NCBI GenBank assembly: GCA_007125125.1
Contig: SLDT01000049.1
Span: 1-50,068 of the forward strand
Direction: 5' to 3'
Length of the DNA: 50,068 nt
Source: Gemmatimonadota bacterium
GTDB taxonomy: Bacteria; Gemmatimonadota; Gemmatimonadetes; Longimicrobiales; Gaopeijiaceae
Below the pieces are notes generated by a model that ran no database searches, was not told the DNA's origin, and saw nothing but the letters and a program-made list of their open reading frames with translations. The position numbers and the translations under genes were made by a program. How positions within the stretch are numbered: the stretch's first letter is position 1; the number at the start of each line of letters is the position of its first letter. Positions 24,702-32,808 of the stretch are shown in pieces.

Positions 24702-27242
24702 ATGCGTTACCGGTTCGGGATTCCGGGACTCCTCGTGCTCCTTGCCCTCGTGCTCGTCGGGCCCGCTCCGACCGAGGCACAGATGACCTCGATGTCGAAC
24801 GGCGACGCCCCGGTGGCAAACTGGGAACCGGAGGTCACGCGAGCCCACCCCTTCGCGCTGAACCTGTTCGAGATGATGCGGGGTCCGGAGCTCATCGGGC
24901 AGGGTCCGTCGAGCGTGAACTGGACGGACGACTCCCGCTGGATCTACTTCCGGTGGCTCCCGGCGGGGCACGCCTTCGACGCGAACCAGGAGCTCTGGCG
25001 GATCCCTGCCGAGGGAGGCGAGCCGGAGCTGATCGACGACCCGATCGTCGTGGACTCCCTCTCGATCACCTTCGGGGGTGGGAGCATCTCGCCCGATCGG
25101 CGGTGGCGTGTGACGACCGTGCGGGGCGACATCTACATGGTCGACCGGCGCGACCTCTCCGTCGAGCGGATCACGAACTCGCGTGATACCAAGTCGTCCG
25201 TTCGCTTCGATGCCGACGGGACCGGTCTCTTGTACCAGCAGGGGGGGCAGGTCTTCCACATGAATCTCGAGAACGGCCGGGTTCGCCAGCTCACCGACGT
25301 GCGTGACGGCCAGGGTCCGGGAGGGGGCGGAGGCCAGCAGGCGCGGGGTCTCCAGGCCTTCCTGAACGAGCAACAGGCCGAACTCTTCGAGCACATCCGG
25401 CGGCGTCAGGCGGCCCGTGAGGAGCAGCGCGAACGGCAGCAGGCCGTGCAGGCGTGGCGCCAGCAGGGAGAGCTTGCGGCGGTCTTCACCGGTCGCAATG
25501 GACGGCCCTCCGGACTGAACGTCGACCCGCATGGCCGCTTCGTGGCGGTGAACGCCTCGACACCGGCGGGGAACACCCGCTCCGTGATGGTTCCGCAGTG
25601 GATCACGGAAGACGGGTACACGGCGGGGAACAACATCCGGACGAAGGTGGGCGACAATGTGGGATCCTCGACCCTGGGCTTCCATCCGGTGGGCTCGGAC
25701 TCGATCTACTGGCCGGACTGGGCCGAGGTCGTGAAGACACACGCGGAGGAGGCAGCCCCCGTGGGGCCCTTCGTCCCGGAGCAGCACGAGGCGGTGCGCG
25801 AGGGCGAAGTGGCGATCCGGACCGTGAGCTTCCGGGGTTGGAACGATGCGGGGACCCATGGGCTCGTGTCTGCGGGCTCTGCCGACAACAAGCACCGCTG
25901 GATCTTCACGGTCGAGGCGGCGACGGGTGAGGTGACGGTGCTCGAGCACCTGGCCGACTCGGCCTGGACGGGGGGACCCTGCGGAGGGTGCATGGGGTGG
26001 CTTCCGGACTCGGAGCGGGTCTACTACGTGAGCGAGGCTTCGCGCTTCGCGCAGCTCTACGCGGTGAATGCCGACGGGTCCGACCCGCGGCGACTGACGG
26101 ACGGGGACTGGGAGGTGCACCAGGTGCGGATCCCGGAGCAGCGGACGCACTTCTACCTGCGGACGAACGAGGGTTCGCCCTACGACCAGCACCTCTGGCG
26201 GATGGACTTCGACGGCTCGAACCGGACCCGGATCACCGAAGGGGAGGGGCGCTTCGATGCGACGGTCTCCCCGGACGGGACTCGACTCGCGGTCGTGCAC
26301 TCGACGATCACCCGTCCCGAGGAGCTCTACGTGGCTCCGAACCAGCCCGGTGCCGAGCTGCGGCAGATCACCCTGTCGCCGGATGCGGACTGGCTGGCCT
26401 TCCCGTGGATCGACGCGGAGATCATCGAGTTCCCGGCGCGCGACGGGGCGATGGTGCCCGCGCGGATCTATCGGCCCTCGGAGATGGGGGTCGAGTCGAA
26501 TGGGGCTGCGGTGCTCTTCGTGCACGGGGCAGGGTACCTGCAGAATGTGCATCGGTGGTGGTCGACGTACTACCGCGAGTACATGTTCCACCACTTCCTC
26601 GCCGCACAGGGATTCACCGTGCTCGACGTGGACTACCGCGGGTCGGCCGGCTACGGGCGGGACTGGCGCACGGCGATCTACCGCCACATGGGTGGATGGG
26701 ACCTGAGTGACTACGTGGACTCCGTGGACTGGCTCGTCGAGAACGAGGGGGTCGACCGGAGCCGGATCGGGCTGTACGGGGGTTCGTACGGTGGGTTTCT
26801 CACCCTGATGGCACTCTTCACCGAGCCGGAGGTCTTCCATGCAGGGGCCGCGCTGCGCTCGGTGACGGATTGGGCTCACTACAACCAGGGGTACACCTCG
26901 AACATCCTGAACCTCCCGCAGGACGATCCCGAGGCGTACCGGCAGTCCTCCCCGATCTATCATGCCGAGGGGCTCCAGGGGCATCTCCTCATGGGGCACC
27001 CCATGTATGACACGAACGTCCATTTCTCGGACATCGTGCGGCTCACGCAGCGCCTCATCGAGCTCGGGAAGGAGAACTGGGAGCTCTCCGTGTACCCCAC
27101 GGAGAACCACGGGATGGTCGAGCCCTGGTCCTGGGTCGACCAGTACCGGAGGATCTACGAACTCTTCTGGCGCACCCTGTCGGCGCCCGGCTGCCGAGCC
27201 GGGACCGGTGTGTGCGAGGTGCCCGTGTTCAACGGGGGCTGA
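24702..27242 (+). CDS. Exported S9-family (prolyl oligopeptidase-type) serine peptidase
   Basis: An 846-residue exported peptidase with signal MRYRFGIPGLLVLLALVLVG and a cleavage region ending TEAQ. Residues about 50-570 form a beta-propeller with WD40/TolB-like repeats (ADDSRWIYFRW, SPDGTRLAVVHS). The C-terminal alpha/beta-hydrolase has the nucleophile motif GLYGGSYGGF, an acid in GHPMYDTNVHFSD and the histidine in ENHGMVEPW. This is typical of dipeptidyl-aminopeptidase / acylaminoacyl-peptidase relatives that digest oligopeptides outside the cytoplasm. An unusual Gly- then Gln/Arg-rich segment at residues about 205-262 looks like a coiled insertion in the propeller. GAAGGAAGG gives a strong ribosome site. 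Confidence 0.9.
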   Translation: MRYRFGIPGLLVLLALVLVGPAPTEAQMTSMSNGDAPVANWEPEVTRAHPFALNLFEMMRGPELIGQGPSSVNWTDDSRWIYFRWLPAGHAFDANQELWRIPAEGGEPELIDDPIVVDSLSITFGGGSISPDRRWRVTTVRGDIYMVDRRDLSVERITNSRDTKSSVRFDADGTGLLYQQGGQVFHMNLENGRVRQLTDVRDGQGPGGGGGQQARGLQAFLNEQQAELFEHIRRRQAAREEQRERQQAVQAWRQQGELAAVFTGRNGRPSGLNVDPHGRFVAVNASTPAGNTRSVMVPQWITEDGYTAGNNIRTKVGDNVGSSTLGFHPVGSDSIYWPDWAEVVKTHAEEAAPVGPFVPEQHEAVREGEVAIRTVSFRGWNDAGTHGLVSAGSADNKHRWIFTVEAATGEVTVLEHLADSAWTGGPCGGCMGWLPDSERVYYVSEASRFAQLYAVNADGSDPRRLTDGDWEVHQVRIPEQRTHFYLRTNEGSPYDQHLWRMDFDGSNRTRITEGEGRFDATVSPDGTRLAVVHSTITRPEELYVAPNQPGAELRQITLSPDADWLAFPWIDAEIIEFPARDGAMVPARIYRPSEMGVESNGAAVLFVHGAGYLQNVHRWWSTYYREYMFHHFLAAQGFTVLDVDYRGSAGYGRDWRTAIYRHMGGWDLSDYVDSVDWLVENEGVDRSRIGLYGGSYGGFLTLMALFTEPEVFHAGAALRSVTDWAHYNQGYTSNILNLPQDDPEAYRQSSPIYHAEGLQGHLLMGHPMYDTNVHFSDIVRLTQRLIELGKENWELSVYPTENHGMVEPWSWVDQYRRIYELFWRTLSAPGCRAGTGVCEVPVFNGG

Positions 27243-27252
27243 CCTCCGGCGG

Positions 27253-27308
27253 GGAGGCTGACATACGGCCGGAGGGCTGGCATCCGGCCGGAGGGCTGGC
27301 ATCCGGCG
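27253..27308 (+). repeat. Three tandem 19-base units, each able to form a GCCGGA/TCCGGC hairpin
   Basis: Unit 1 is 27253-27270 (one base shorter and diverged), unit 2 is 27271-27289 and unit 3 is 27290-27308; units 2 and 3 read GGAGGGCTGGCATCCGGCS. Overlapping stems GCCGGA (27268-27273) with TCCGGC (27283-27288), and 27287-27292 with 27302-27307, enclose nine-base loops. It starts 11 bases after the S9 peptidase stop, so it may act as a transcription end or mRNA stabiliser, though there is no T-run. Confidence 0.7.
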
Positions 27309-27453
27309 GGGGTGAGCCGTGCGCGCGTGCTCGGGGGGCCGGGGAGTGATCCGGCCCCCCGGTCGCCCTCCCCGCCCCCCAAGGCCCGCGCCACCGATCA
27401 CCCCACACAGGTCGACAAGAACTACCCTCCGCCTTCTTTCGTCCCTCGAGTGC

Positions 27454-27590
27454 GGGGAGTTCTCGCTCCCGGGCGCGGCAGTTCTCCCCGCACCCGAAGC
27501 CCTCCAGCCCGACTCGGGGGAGAACTCCCCCGCGAACGACAGACTTCCCCCCGAACGATCGGGGTCCGGTGCATCTCCGGGGAGTTCCTG
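27454..27590 (+). repeat. Cluster of GGGGAGTTC / GAACTCCCC motifs
   Basis: GGGGAGTTCT lies at 27454-27463, its near complement AGTTCTCCCC at 27480-27489, the near-palindrome GGGGAGAACTCCCC at 27517-27530 and GGGGAGTTCC at 27579-27588. The arrangement may form alternative hairpins or be a set of protein-binding sites. Function is unknown. Confidence 0.55.
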
Positions 27591-27920
27591 TTGGCGGCCG
27601 AGCCTTGCACCTCACCGCATCCCACCCCTGGATCGAGCTTCCCCCCGGTTCCGCCCGTTCCGCGGAAGGCGAAGACAATCGTGCCAGGTCTCGGACCCGG
27701 CGCAAAAACCGAATCCGGATTCTGTTTCGGCCAGGGGGGACGTCGTCACGGACGGCGGACTCCTCCCCGAGAGCCAGCGGCACCCGCGTCGAGGCCCCCC
27801 GCGGCGCCCGCTCCCACGGAAGCCCGAGGCCACCCCCACACCGCCCGCAACCCGGTAACGATTGTGCGCCGGGAGCGGTCATGCGAACGTTACGGAACCT
27901 CCACCGCCCCTCCCCGATTC

Positions 27921-28721
27921 ATGCCGCCGAACCCTTCTCCCGAGTCCGTCGAGGACCGCGCCACCTGGGTGGCCCACAACCCCGCGGTGCTCTCATCGGC
28001 CCCGCGCTGGATCTTCGACCCGGCCGCCCTCACCGAGCGCGGGCTCGTCGAGGGGAGTGGCGAGGGGCGCGGCACCACCTGGTTCTTCACGCACGGGGGC
28101 GCTTCACTTGCCCTGCGCCACTACCGGCGCGGAGGGCTGGCGTCCCGCCTCTCGGACGACAGCTATCTCTGGACCGGCCTTCGCCGAAGCCGTCCGTGGC
28201 GCGAGTGGCAAGCACTTCTGGCCTTCGAGGCGGCCGGGCTCCCCGCACCCCGTCCCGCCGCGGTCCGCGTCCTCCGCTCGGGCCCCCTCTACCGGGCCGA
28301 CCTGATCACCGTCCGGATCCCCGGCGCTCGCACCTTTTCGCGCGCGATCCGCCACGGGCTCGAGGGCCACCGACCCTGGAAGCGTGTCGGCGCCGCGATC
28401 CGCCGCTTCCACGACGCCGGCTGGTGGCACGCCGACCTGAACGCCCGAAACATCCTCCTGGACGAAGAGCTCAAGGTCTGGCTCATCGACTGGGACCGGG
28501 GCCGGCGCCGCTCGGGAGGAAGGCACTGGCGCCCCGCCAACCTCGCCCGACTCCGCCGCTCCCTCGCCAAGAACCCGGCGGTCGACCGGGTCGCGGACGA
28601 GCACTGGGACTGGCTCCTCGCGGGATACGAGGGGGGCCGGGCACCCCTACCGGCGCACGATCCCGGAGACTCCTCCCGCGATCAGGGTGCCGACATTCGT
28701 GAGGATGCGGGGAAGGGATAG
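27921..28721 (+). CDS. kdkA: 3-deoxy-D-manno-octulosonic acid (Kdo) kinase
   Basis: A 266-residue member of the KdkA/WaaP lipopolysaccharide kinase family, which phosphorylates the 4-position of Kdo in the inner core. Kinase-like motifs are GRGTTWFFTHGGASLALRHY (ATP loop and lysine-equivalent region), WWHADLNARNILLD (catalytic HxD..N) and VWLIDWDRGR (metal-binding DxD-like). The final roughly 30 residues are non-homologous in appearance (HDPGDSSRDQGADIREDAGK), and the last 75 bases overlap the end of the convergent mprF. Its presence indicates a Kdo-containing lipopolysaccharide and a diderm cell envelope. Confidence 0.87.
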   Translation: MPPNPSPESVEDRATWVAHNPAVLSSAPRWIFDPAALTERGLVEGSGEGRGTTWFFTHGGASLALRHYRRGGLASRLSDDSYLWTGLRRSRPWREWQALLAFEAAGLPAPRPAAVRVLRSGPLYRADLITVRIPGARTFSRAIRHGLEGHRPWKRVGAAIRRFHDAGWWHADLNARNILLDEELKVWLIDWDRGRRRSGGRHWRPANLARLRRSLAKNPAVDRVADEHWDWLLAGYEGGRAPLPAHDPGDSSRDQGADIREDAGKG

Positions 28722-31214
28722 CCCTCCCGGGCTTGCCAGGTATCGCGACTCCCACTCCGGCCCGAACTTCTCCTTGAAGGCCCGAAGCCCCTTGAAGTTG
28801 TAAAAGTGCTCGCCATGCCGGAACACCGCCGCCCCCAGCCGCGTCCAGAGGGGCGAGAGGGGCCGGTTGTCGAAGCCCGAGAGGGGAGCCATCCCGAGCG
28901 AGAACCAGCGGTACCCGCGTGCCTTCCCCTCGAGGAACAGATGCGCGAAGAGGAAGTCCATGACCCCCTTCACGGCATCGGGCCGGTAACGCATCAGGTC
29001 GGCCGACATCTCGTCGCGTCGCTCCGGGGCGAGCGCATTCACGAACCCGAGGATCCGATCACCCTGCCGCGCGATCCCGATCGGGGTCCGGACGAGGTAG
29101 CGCTCGTCGAAGCTTCCGACCGAGAATCCCTTCTCACGCGTGTTCCGAGCAGCCATCCAGGCGTCGGAGACCTCCCGCAGCTCGGCCATGTGAGGCGCCG
29201 ACTCCCCCGGCTCGAGCCAGGTGAACTCCACTCCCTCGCGCTCGGCCCGGTTCATCGTCTGGCGCACGTCCTTCCAGCGGGGTCCCTCGAAGGAGAGCTC
29301 CGGCAGCGAGAGCCGGGCCTCCTCGCCCAGCTTGATCAGGGAGAGCCCCGCATCGAGGTAGAGCGGAAGTCGCTCCGGGCGAACCTGGTAGAAGACGGGC
29401 CACCCCCGGTAGCGATGGGCGAGCCGCCGGAAGCTCCAGACGAGTTCCTCGGCATCGGCGGGATCTCCCACCGGGTCGCCGAGCGATACCCAGCTTCGGC
29501 CCTCGACCGAGTACATCACGAAGGCGCGGCGAGACTCCGAGAGCAGGACGCTCTTGTCACCCGTCAGCGCGAGCAGCGCACTTGCACGCGTCGAACCCGT
29601 CGCGATCGCGGAAACCTCCGACGGGAGCTCTGCGCCCGGGCGACCCAGCCCCGCAGGGACGGCCGGAGCGAGGAGCCGGACCGTACCGTACACCACGATC
29701 ATGGCCGAGGCGGCGGTGAGGGCGCGCACGCTCCGGGGGGCGTCGCCCTGGAGGGTGAAGCTCCACCAGAGCTCCGAGTCGAGGAGCTGGCCGGTCGAGA
29801 CGACGACCACGAGCCAACCCGCTGCACATACGGTAAGGACGATGAGGGTTGCCCAGCCCGGTGCAAAGGGCTCGGTCGTGAGGGAGGCCTCCCGGTAGAA
29901 CTCCGGGCGCGCCGGAAGGAGGGCCAGGAAGAGCACCGCCATCGTGACGGCCGGGAGCAGCTCGAACCCGCGCACCAGGGAGAGGACGATCCCGACAGCA
30001 AGCAGCACCAGCGTGAAGCGATAGGCGAGGCCGATTCGCTGGACGAGTCCCCAGGAGAGGACGAGCAGGCCGGCTCCGGCCAGGCTCGCGAGGAGGTGCG
30101 AGGCCTCGAAGGCTGCAAGGGGGAGAAACCCCTCCACCCAGAGGAGGTGACGCGGAGGGGTCGGGATCGCACCGAAGAGAAGAAGGAGCGCACCGGCCAC
30201 GAAGGTGCCCCCGGCCAGGAGAACCGGCGAGGCCAGGGTGGCGCTCCGCCCGAGGTGGCCCGCCGTGCGCTCGAGGACGGCGCGGCTTGCACGAGCCTCC
30301 CACCAGCCGAGCAGGATCATCGCGACGAGGAGGGGCGCCAGGAAGTAGATCGCCCGCCAGAGGAGGAGGGAGGCGACGAGCTCCGCTCCGACGAGTGCCT
30401 GGGGGAGGAGTAGGAGGAGGACCGCCTCCACCACCCCGAGGCCCCCCGGGACGTGGCTGATCTGCCCGATGACCTGGGCGATGACGAAGACCGCGAGAAA
30501 GTGCAGGGGACCGAGCCCGTGCCCCGCCGGGAGGAGCACGAAGAGGACGAGGGCGAGGACCACCCAGTCCAGGGCCGAGATGAGGAGCTGGCGCAGTGCC
30601 AGCGGGAGCCCGGGGGCGGGGAAGGCAAGTCCGGCGATGCGGAGTTCCCGTCCCGGGTCGGCCGACCATGCCAGATACAGGGCGAGCGCCGCCAGGAGAA
30701 GGGCACCCGTCATGCGCAGACCGCCCGGCGGGAGGGGAATCCCCTCCGGGAGGGGTGGCGGAACCACGAGCAGCAGGAGCCCGCCGACGCCCAGCACACC
30801 CACCCAGAAGGTCGCCGTCAGAAAGACGACGATTCGGAGTACCTCGTCGGTCGCGAGCCCCCAGTACGAGTAGAGGCGGTAGCGCACCGGCGCCCCCGTG
30901 AACAGAGGGAATCCCAGGGCGTGGCTGAAGGCGTAGCCGAGACAGGAGGCGAGTCCCGAGCGCATCCGGGCCACGGGGGCGCGGGCATATGCGAGACCCA
31001 GCCGGTCGTACCCGCTGAGCACCAGGAAGCTCACCCCGGTGAGGATGCACGCCAGGCCCAGGGCAGGAAGGGGAACCGCGGCCAAGCCTTCGCGCACTGC
31101 CAGCCAGGGAATCCCCGCGAGCTCGCGCTGCAGAACGACGAGGGCGAGCAGGAAGAGCCCGACCCCAAGGAAGGGGATCGTGCGCTCGAACAGACGCCGA
31201 AGCGTCCCGATCAG
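28647..31214 (-). CDS. mprF: MprF-like phosphatidylglycerol aminoacyltransferase / flippase
   Basis: About 855 residues: an N-terminal flippase domain of some 14 membrane helices (LVLSGYDRLGLAYARAP is a family signature) and a C-terminal cytosolic aminoacyl-phosphatidylglycerol synthase domain (SRRAFVMYSVEGRSWVSLGD, GYRWFSLGMAPLSG, FYNFKGLRAFKEKFGPEWE). It adds Lys or Ala to phosphatidylglycerol and flips it outward, lowering surface negative charge. The first GTG/ATG (GTG at 31097) lies after a membrane helix that is clearly homologous (FLLALVVLQRELAGIPW), and no ATG, GTG or TTG occurs between it and the stop at 31260. A CTG at 31214 with GGAGAG eight bases upstream is my best start. The 3' end overlaps kdkA. 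Confidence 0.88.
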   Translation of the reverse strand: MIGTLRRLFERTIPFLGVGLFLLALVVLQRELAGIPWLAVREGLAAVPLPALGLACILTGVSFLVLSGYDRLGLAYARAPVARMRSGLASCLGYAFSHALGFPLFTGAPVRYRLYSYWGLATDEVLRIVVFLTATFWVGVLGVGGLLLLVVPPPLPEGIPLPPGGLRMTGALLLAALALYLAWSADPGRELRIAGLAFPAPGLPLALRQLLISALDWVVLALVLFVLLPAGHGLGPLHFLAVFVIAQVIGQISHVPGGLGVVEAVLLLLLPQALVGAELVASLLLWRAIYFLAPLLVAMILLGWWEARASRAVLERTAGHLGRSATLASPVLLAGGTFVAGALLLLFGAIPTPPRHLLWVEGFLPLAAFEASHLLASLAGAGLLVLSWGLVQRIGLAYRFTLVLLAVGIVLSLVRGFELLPAVTMAVLFLALLPARPEFYREASLTTEPFAPGWATLIVLTVCAAGWLVVVVSTGQLLDSELWWSFTLQGDAPRSVRALTAASAMIVVYGTVRLLAPAVPAGLGRPGAELPSEVSAIATGSTRASALLALTGDKSVLLSESRRAFVMYSVEGRSWVSLGDPVGDPADAEELVWSFRRLAHRYRGWPVFYQVRPERLPLYLDAGLSLIKLGEEARLSLPELSFEGPRWKDVRQTMNRAEREGVEFTWLEPGESAPHMAELREVSDAWMAARNTREKGFSVGSFDERYLVRTPIGIARQGDRILGFVNALAPERRDEMSADLMRYRPDAVKGVMDFLFAHLFLEGKARGYRWFSLGMAPLSGFDNRPLSPLWTRLGAAVFRHGEHFYNFKGLRAFKEKFGPEWESRYLASPGGLSLPRILTNVGTLIAGGVSGIVRR

Positions 31215-31259
31215 CGCAGGCTCTCTCCGCTCGCCCTCAGTGTGACTGGAAAAGGTTGA

Positions 31260-32639
31260 TCAGCCTCCGGCCAGGAAGCTGGTGATCGCGCCCCAGGCAT
31301 CCTGGATCGAGAAGATGAGGACAATCCCGATCACCGGCGGGAGAACGAACCGGATCAGGAACACGACCCCCGGGATGAACCGAGCGAAGGTCGGACCGGC
31401 GCCCCGGCGGAGCTCTGCGGAGGGGTCGTCCTTCATTGCCCAGCCCACGAAGATCGACATCCCGAGTGCCCCCATCACGAGGAAGAGGTCGCCCGCAATC
31501 TGGTCGATGAGGCCGAGGAGGTCCGTCGAGAGCGCCGAGAGGATCCCGACCGCCGCGATCAGGATTCCCACCCCGATCGCCGCCCGGGCGCGCGTCATTC
31601 CCAGCTCGTCGATGATCGAGGCGGTCACGACTTCGAGAAGGGAGATCGCCGAGGTGAGGGCGCCCACGGCGAGGGCCAGGAAGAAGAGGAAGCCGACCAG
31701 CCGTCCCGCGCCACCCATCTCGAGAAAAGCTCCCGGGAGCGAGATGAAGAGGGCGCCAACCGTGCTCGCCGTGACCGAGTCCTGCAGCCCGAGCGCGAAG
31801 ATGACCGGGAACACGACGAGTCCTGCCGCGAAGGCCACGAAGAAGTCCGCGAAGGAGATCGTCGCGGCCTCCTGGTTCAGGTCCGTGTCGCGTGAGAGGT
31901 ACGAGGCGAAGGTCAGCATCGCCCCCATCCCGAGCGAGAGCGAGAAGAAGGCCTGCGCCACCGCCTGGCGGATCGTCGTGCGGTCGAAGAGGTCCCCGAA
32001 GTCCGGCTGCAGGTAGAAGGCGTATCCCGCCCCGGCACCGGGGAGGGTGAAGGCCCAGACAGCGAGACCGACCACGATGAGCGCGAGGGTCGGCATGAGA
32101 ATCGTCGCCGCCTTCTCGATTCCCTTCTGAACCCCGATCATCACGATCCCGATCGTGAGCACCATGAAGATCAGGTGCCACATGATCGCCGTCCCGCCGG
32201 CCGCGATCTCGCCGAAGTGGGCACCCGGGTCGGCTGCGAAACCGACGGTTGCGGCCTCGACCGTGTAGCGCAGGGTCCAGCCGGCGATCACGGAGTAGTA
32301 GGATAGAATCAGGAACCCGGCGGTGACGAAGAGGAACCCGAGTGGGACCCACCCCTTGCCGCCCAGGGCACGCAAGGCGCCGATCGGCGACAGATGCGTG
32401 CGACGCCCGACCGTCAGCTCACAGAGCATGAGGGGGATCCCGAGGAGCCCGATCATGATGATGTAGAGGAAGACAAAGGCAGCCCCGCCACCCTCGGCGG
32501 CGACATAGGAGAACCGCCACATGTTGCCGAGCCCGACCGCGCTGCCCACGGCCGCGAGCACGAAGCCCCACTTCGAGCCGAAGAGTTCGCGTGCGGGTGT
32601 GCCGCCCGGATCGCTGGACGATGACGCGCTGGGGGTCAA
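31260..32639 (-). CDS. Sodium-dependent transporter, SNF (neurotransmitter:sodium symporter) family
   Basis: A 459-residue protein with about 11-12 membrane helices in the LeuT fold. The N-terminal sodium and substrate site is highly conserved: GFVLAAVGSAVGLGNMWRFS (residues about 24-43), then PLMLCELTVGRR. It imports an amino acid or amine with sodium; the substrate is not predictable. I chose a TTG start at 32639 because AGGAG lies six bases upstream and it precedes the conserved helix by a short charged tail. It ends 45 bases before the CTG start proposed for mprF. Confidence 0.9.
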   Translation of the reverse strand: MTPSASSSSDPGGTPARELFGSKWGFVLAAVGSAVGLGNMWRFSYVAAEGGGAAFVFLYIIMIGLLGIPLMLCELTVGRRTHLSPIGALRALGGKGWVPLGFLFVTAGFLILSYYSVIAGWTLRYTVEAATVGFAADPGAHFGEIAAGGTAIMWHLIFMVLTIGIVMIGVQKGIEKAATILMPTLALIVVGLAVWAFTLPGAGAGYAFYLQPDFGDLFDRTTIRQAVAQAFFSLSLGMGAMLTFASYLSRDTDLNQEAATISFADFFVAFAAGLVVFPVIFALGLQDSVTASTVGALFISLPGAFLEMGGAGRLVGFLFFLALAVGALTSAISLLEVVTASIIDELGMTRARAAIGVGILIAAVGILSALSTDLLGLIDQIAGDLFLVMGALGMSIFVGWAMKDDPSAELRRGAGPTFARFIPGVVFLIRFVLPPVIGIVLIFSIQDAWGAITSFLAGG

Positions 32640-32682
32640 GGGATGCTCCTGTCTGGGTGGAGGTGGGTCACGAAACGAAGCA

Positions 32683-32711
32683 ATAGAAGGATCCGACTCG
32701 TGCCCCGTCAA
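32683..32711 (-). promoter_or_regulatory. Candidate promoter for the sodium symporter gene
   Basis: On the minus strand TTGACG (complement of 32706-32711) and TTCTAT (complement of 32683-32688) are 17 bases apart, 44 bases before the proposed TTG start. The -35 is good and the -10 mediocre. Confidence 0.38.
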
Positions 32712-32745
32712 GCGCGAGGGCGAACACCGAAGGGCACCGGGCGGC

Positions 32746-32773
32746 TTGCGAAGCGGCTCCGGAGCCGTAGAAT
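32746..32773 (+). promoter_or_regulatory. Sigma70-like promoter with a palindrome filling its spacer
   Basis: TTGCGA at 32746-32751 and TAGAAT at 32768-32773 are 16 bases apart. The spacer is almost entirely CGGCTCCGGAGCCG (32754-32767), a perfect 14-base palindrome. It lies 36 bases before the phosphatase ATG. A dimeric regulator binding the palindrome would contact the promoter directly; the spacer is shorter than the 19-20 bases typical of MerR promoters. Confidence 0.55.
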
Positions 32774-32808
32774 GCTCCCCTGCGACCCTCCTCCAATCCC
32801 GTCGACCG

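Larger units (their letters stand above)
27243..27920 (+). other. Gene-free region (678 bases) with hairpins and a repeated GGGGAGTTC motif
   Basis: No convincing gene: open frames here lack ribosome sites and recognisable domains. It contains three tandem copies of a 19-base unit with hairpins (27253-27308), four copies of GGGGAGTTC or its complement and near variants (27454-27590), a 12-base palindrome (27711-27722) and a GTAACG/CGTTAC inverted pair (27855-27893) shortly before kdkA. The frame of kdkA is open back to 27312, but that stretch is Pro/Arg/Ser-rich nonsense. Confidence 0.6.

Noticed and set aside
23883-27401. Very long open frame on the minus strand opposite pfkA and the S9 peptidase
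   Set aside because: It is Pro/Arg/His/Gly-rich, shows no domain, spans two well-supported genes and arises from high GC at third codon positions.
27312-27920. Upstream extension of the kdkA reading frame
   Set aside because: The extension is Pro/Arg/Ser-rich, unlike any kinase N-terminus, and crosses hairpins and repeats; KdkA homology begins after 27921.
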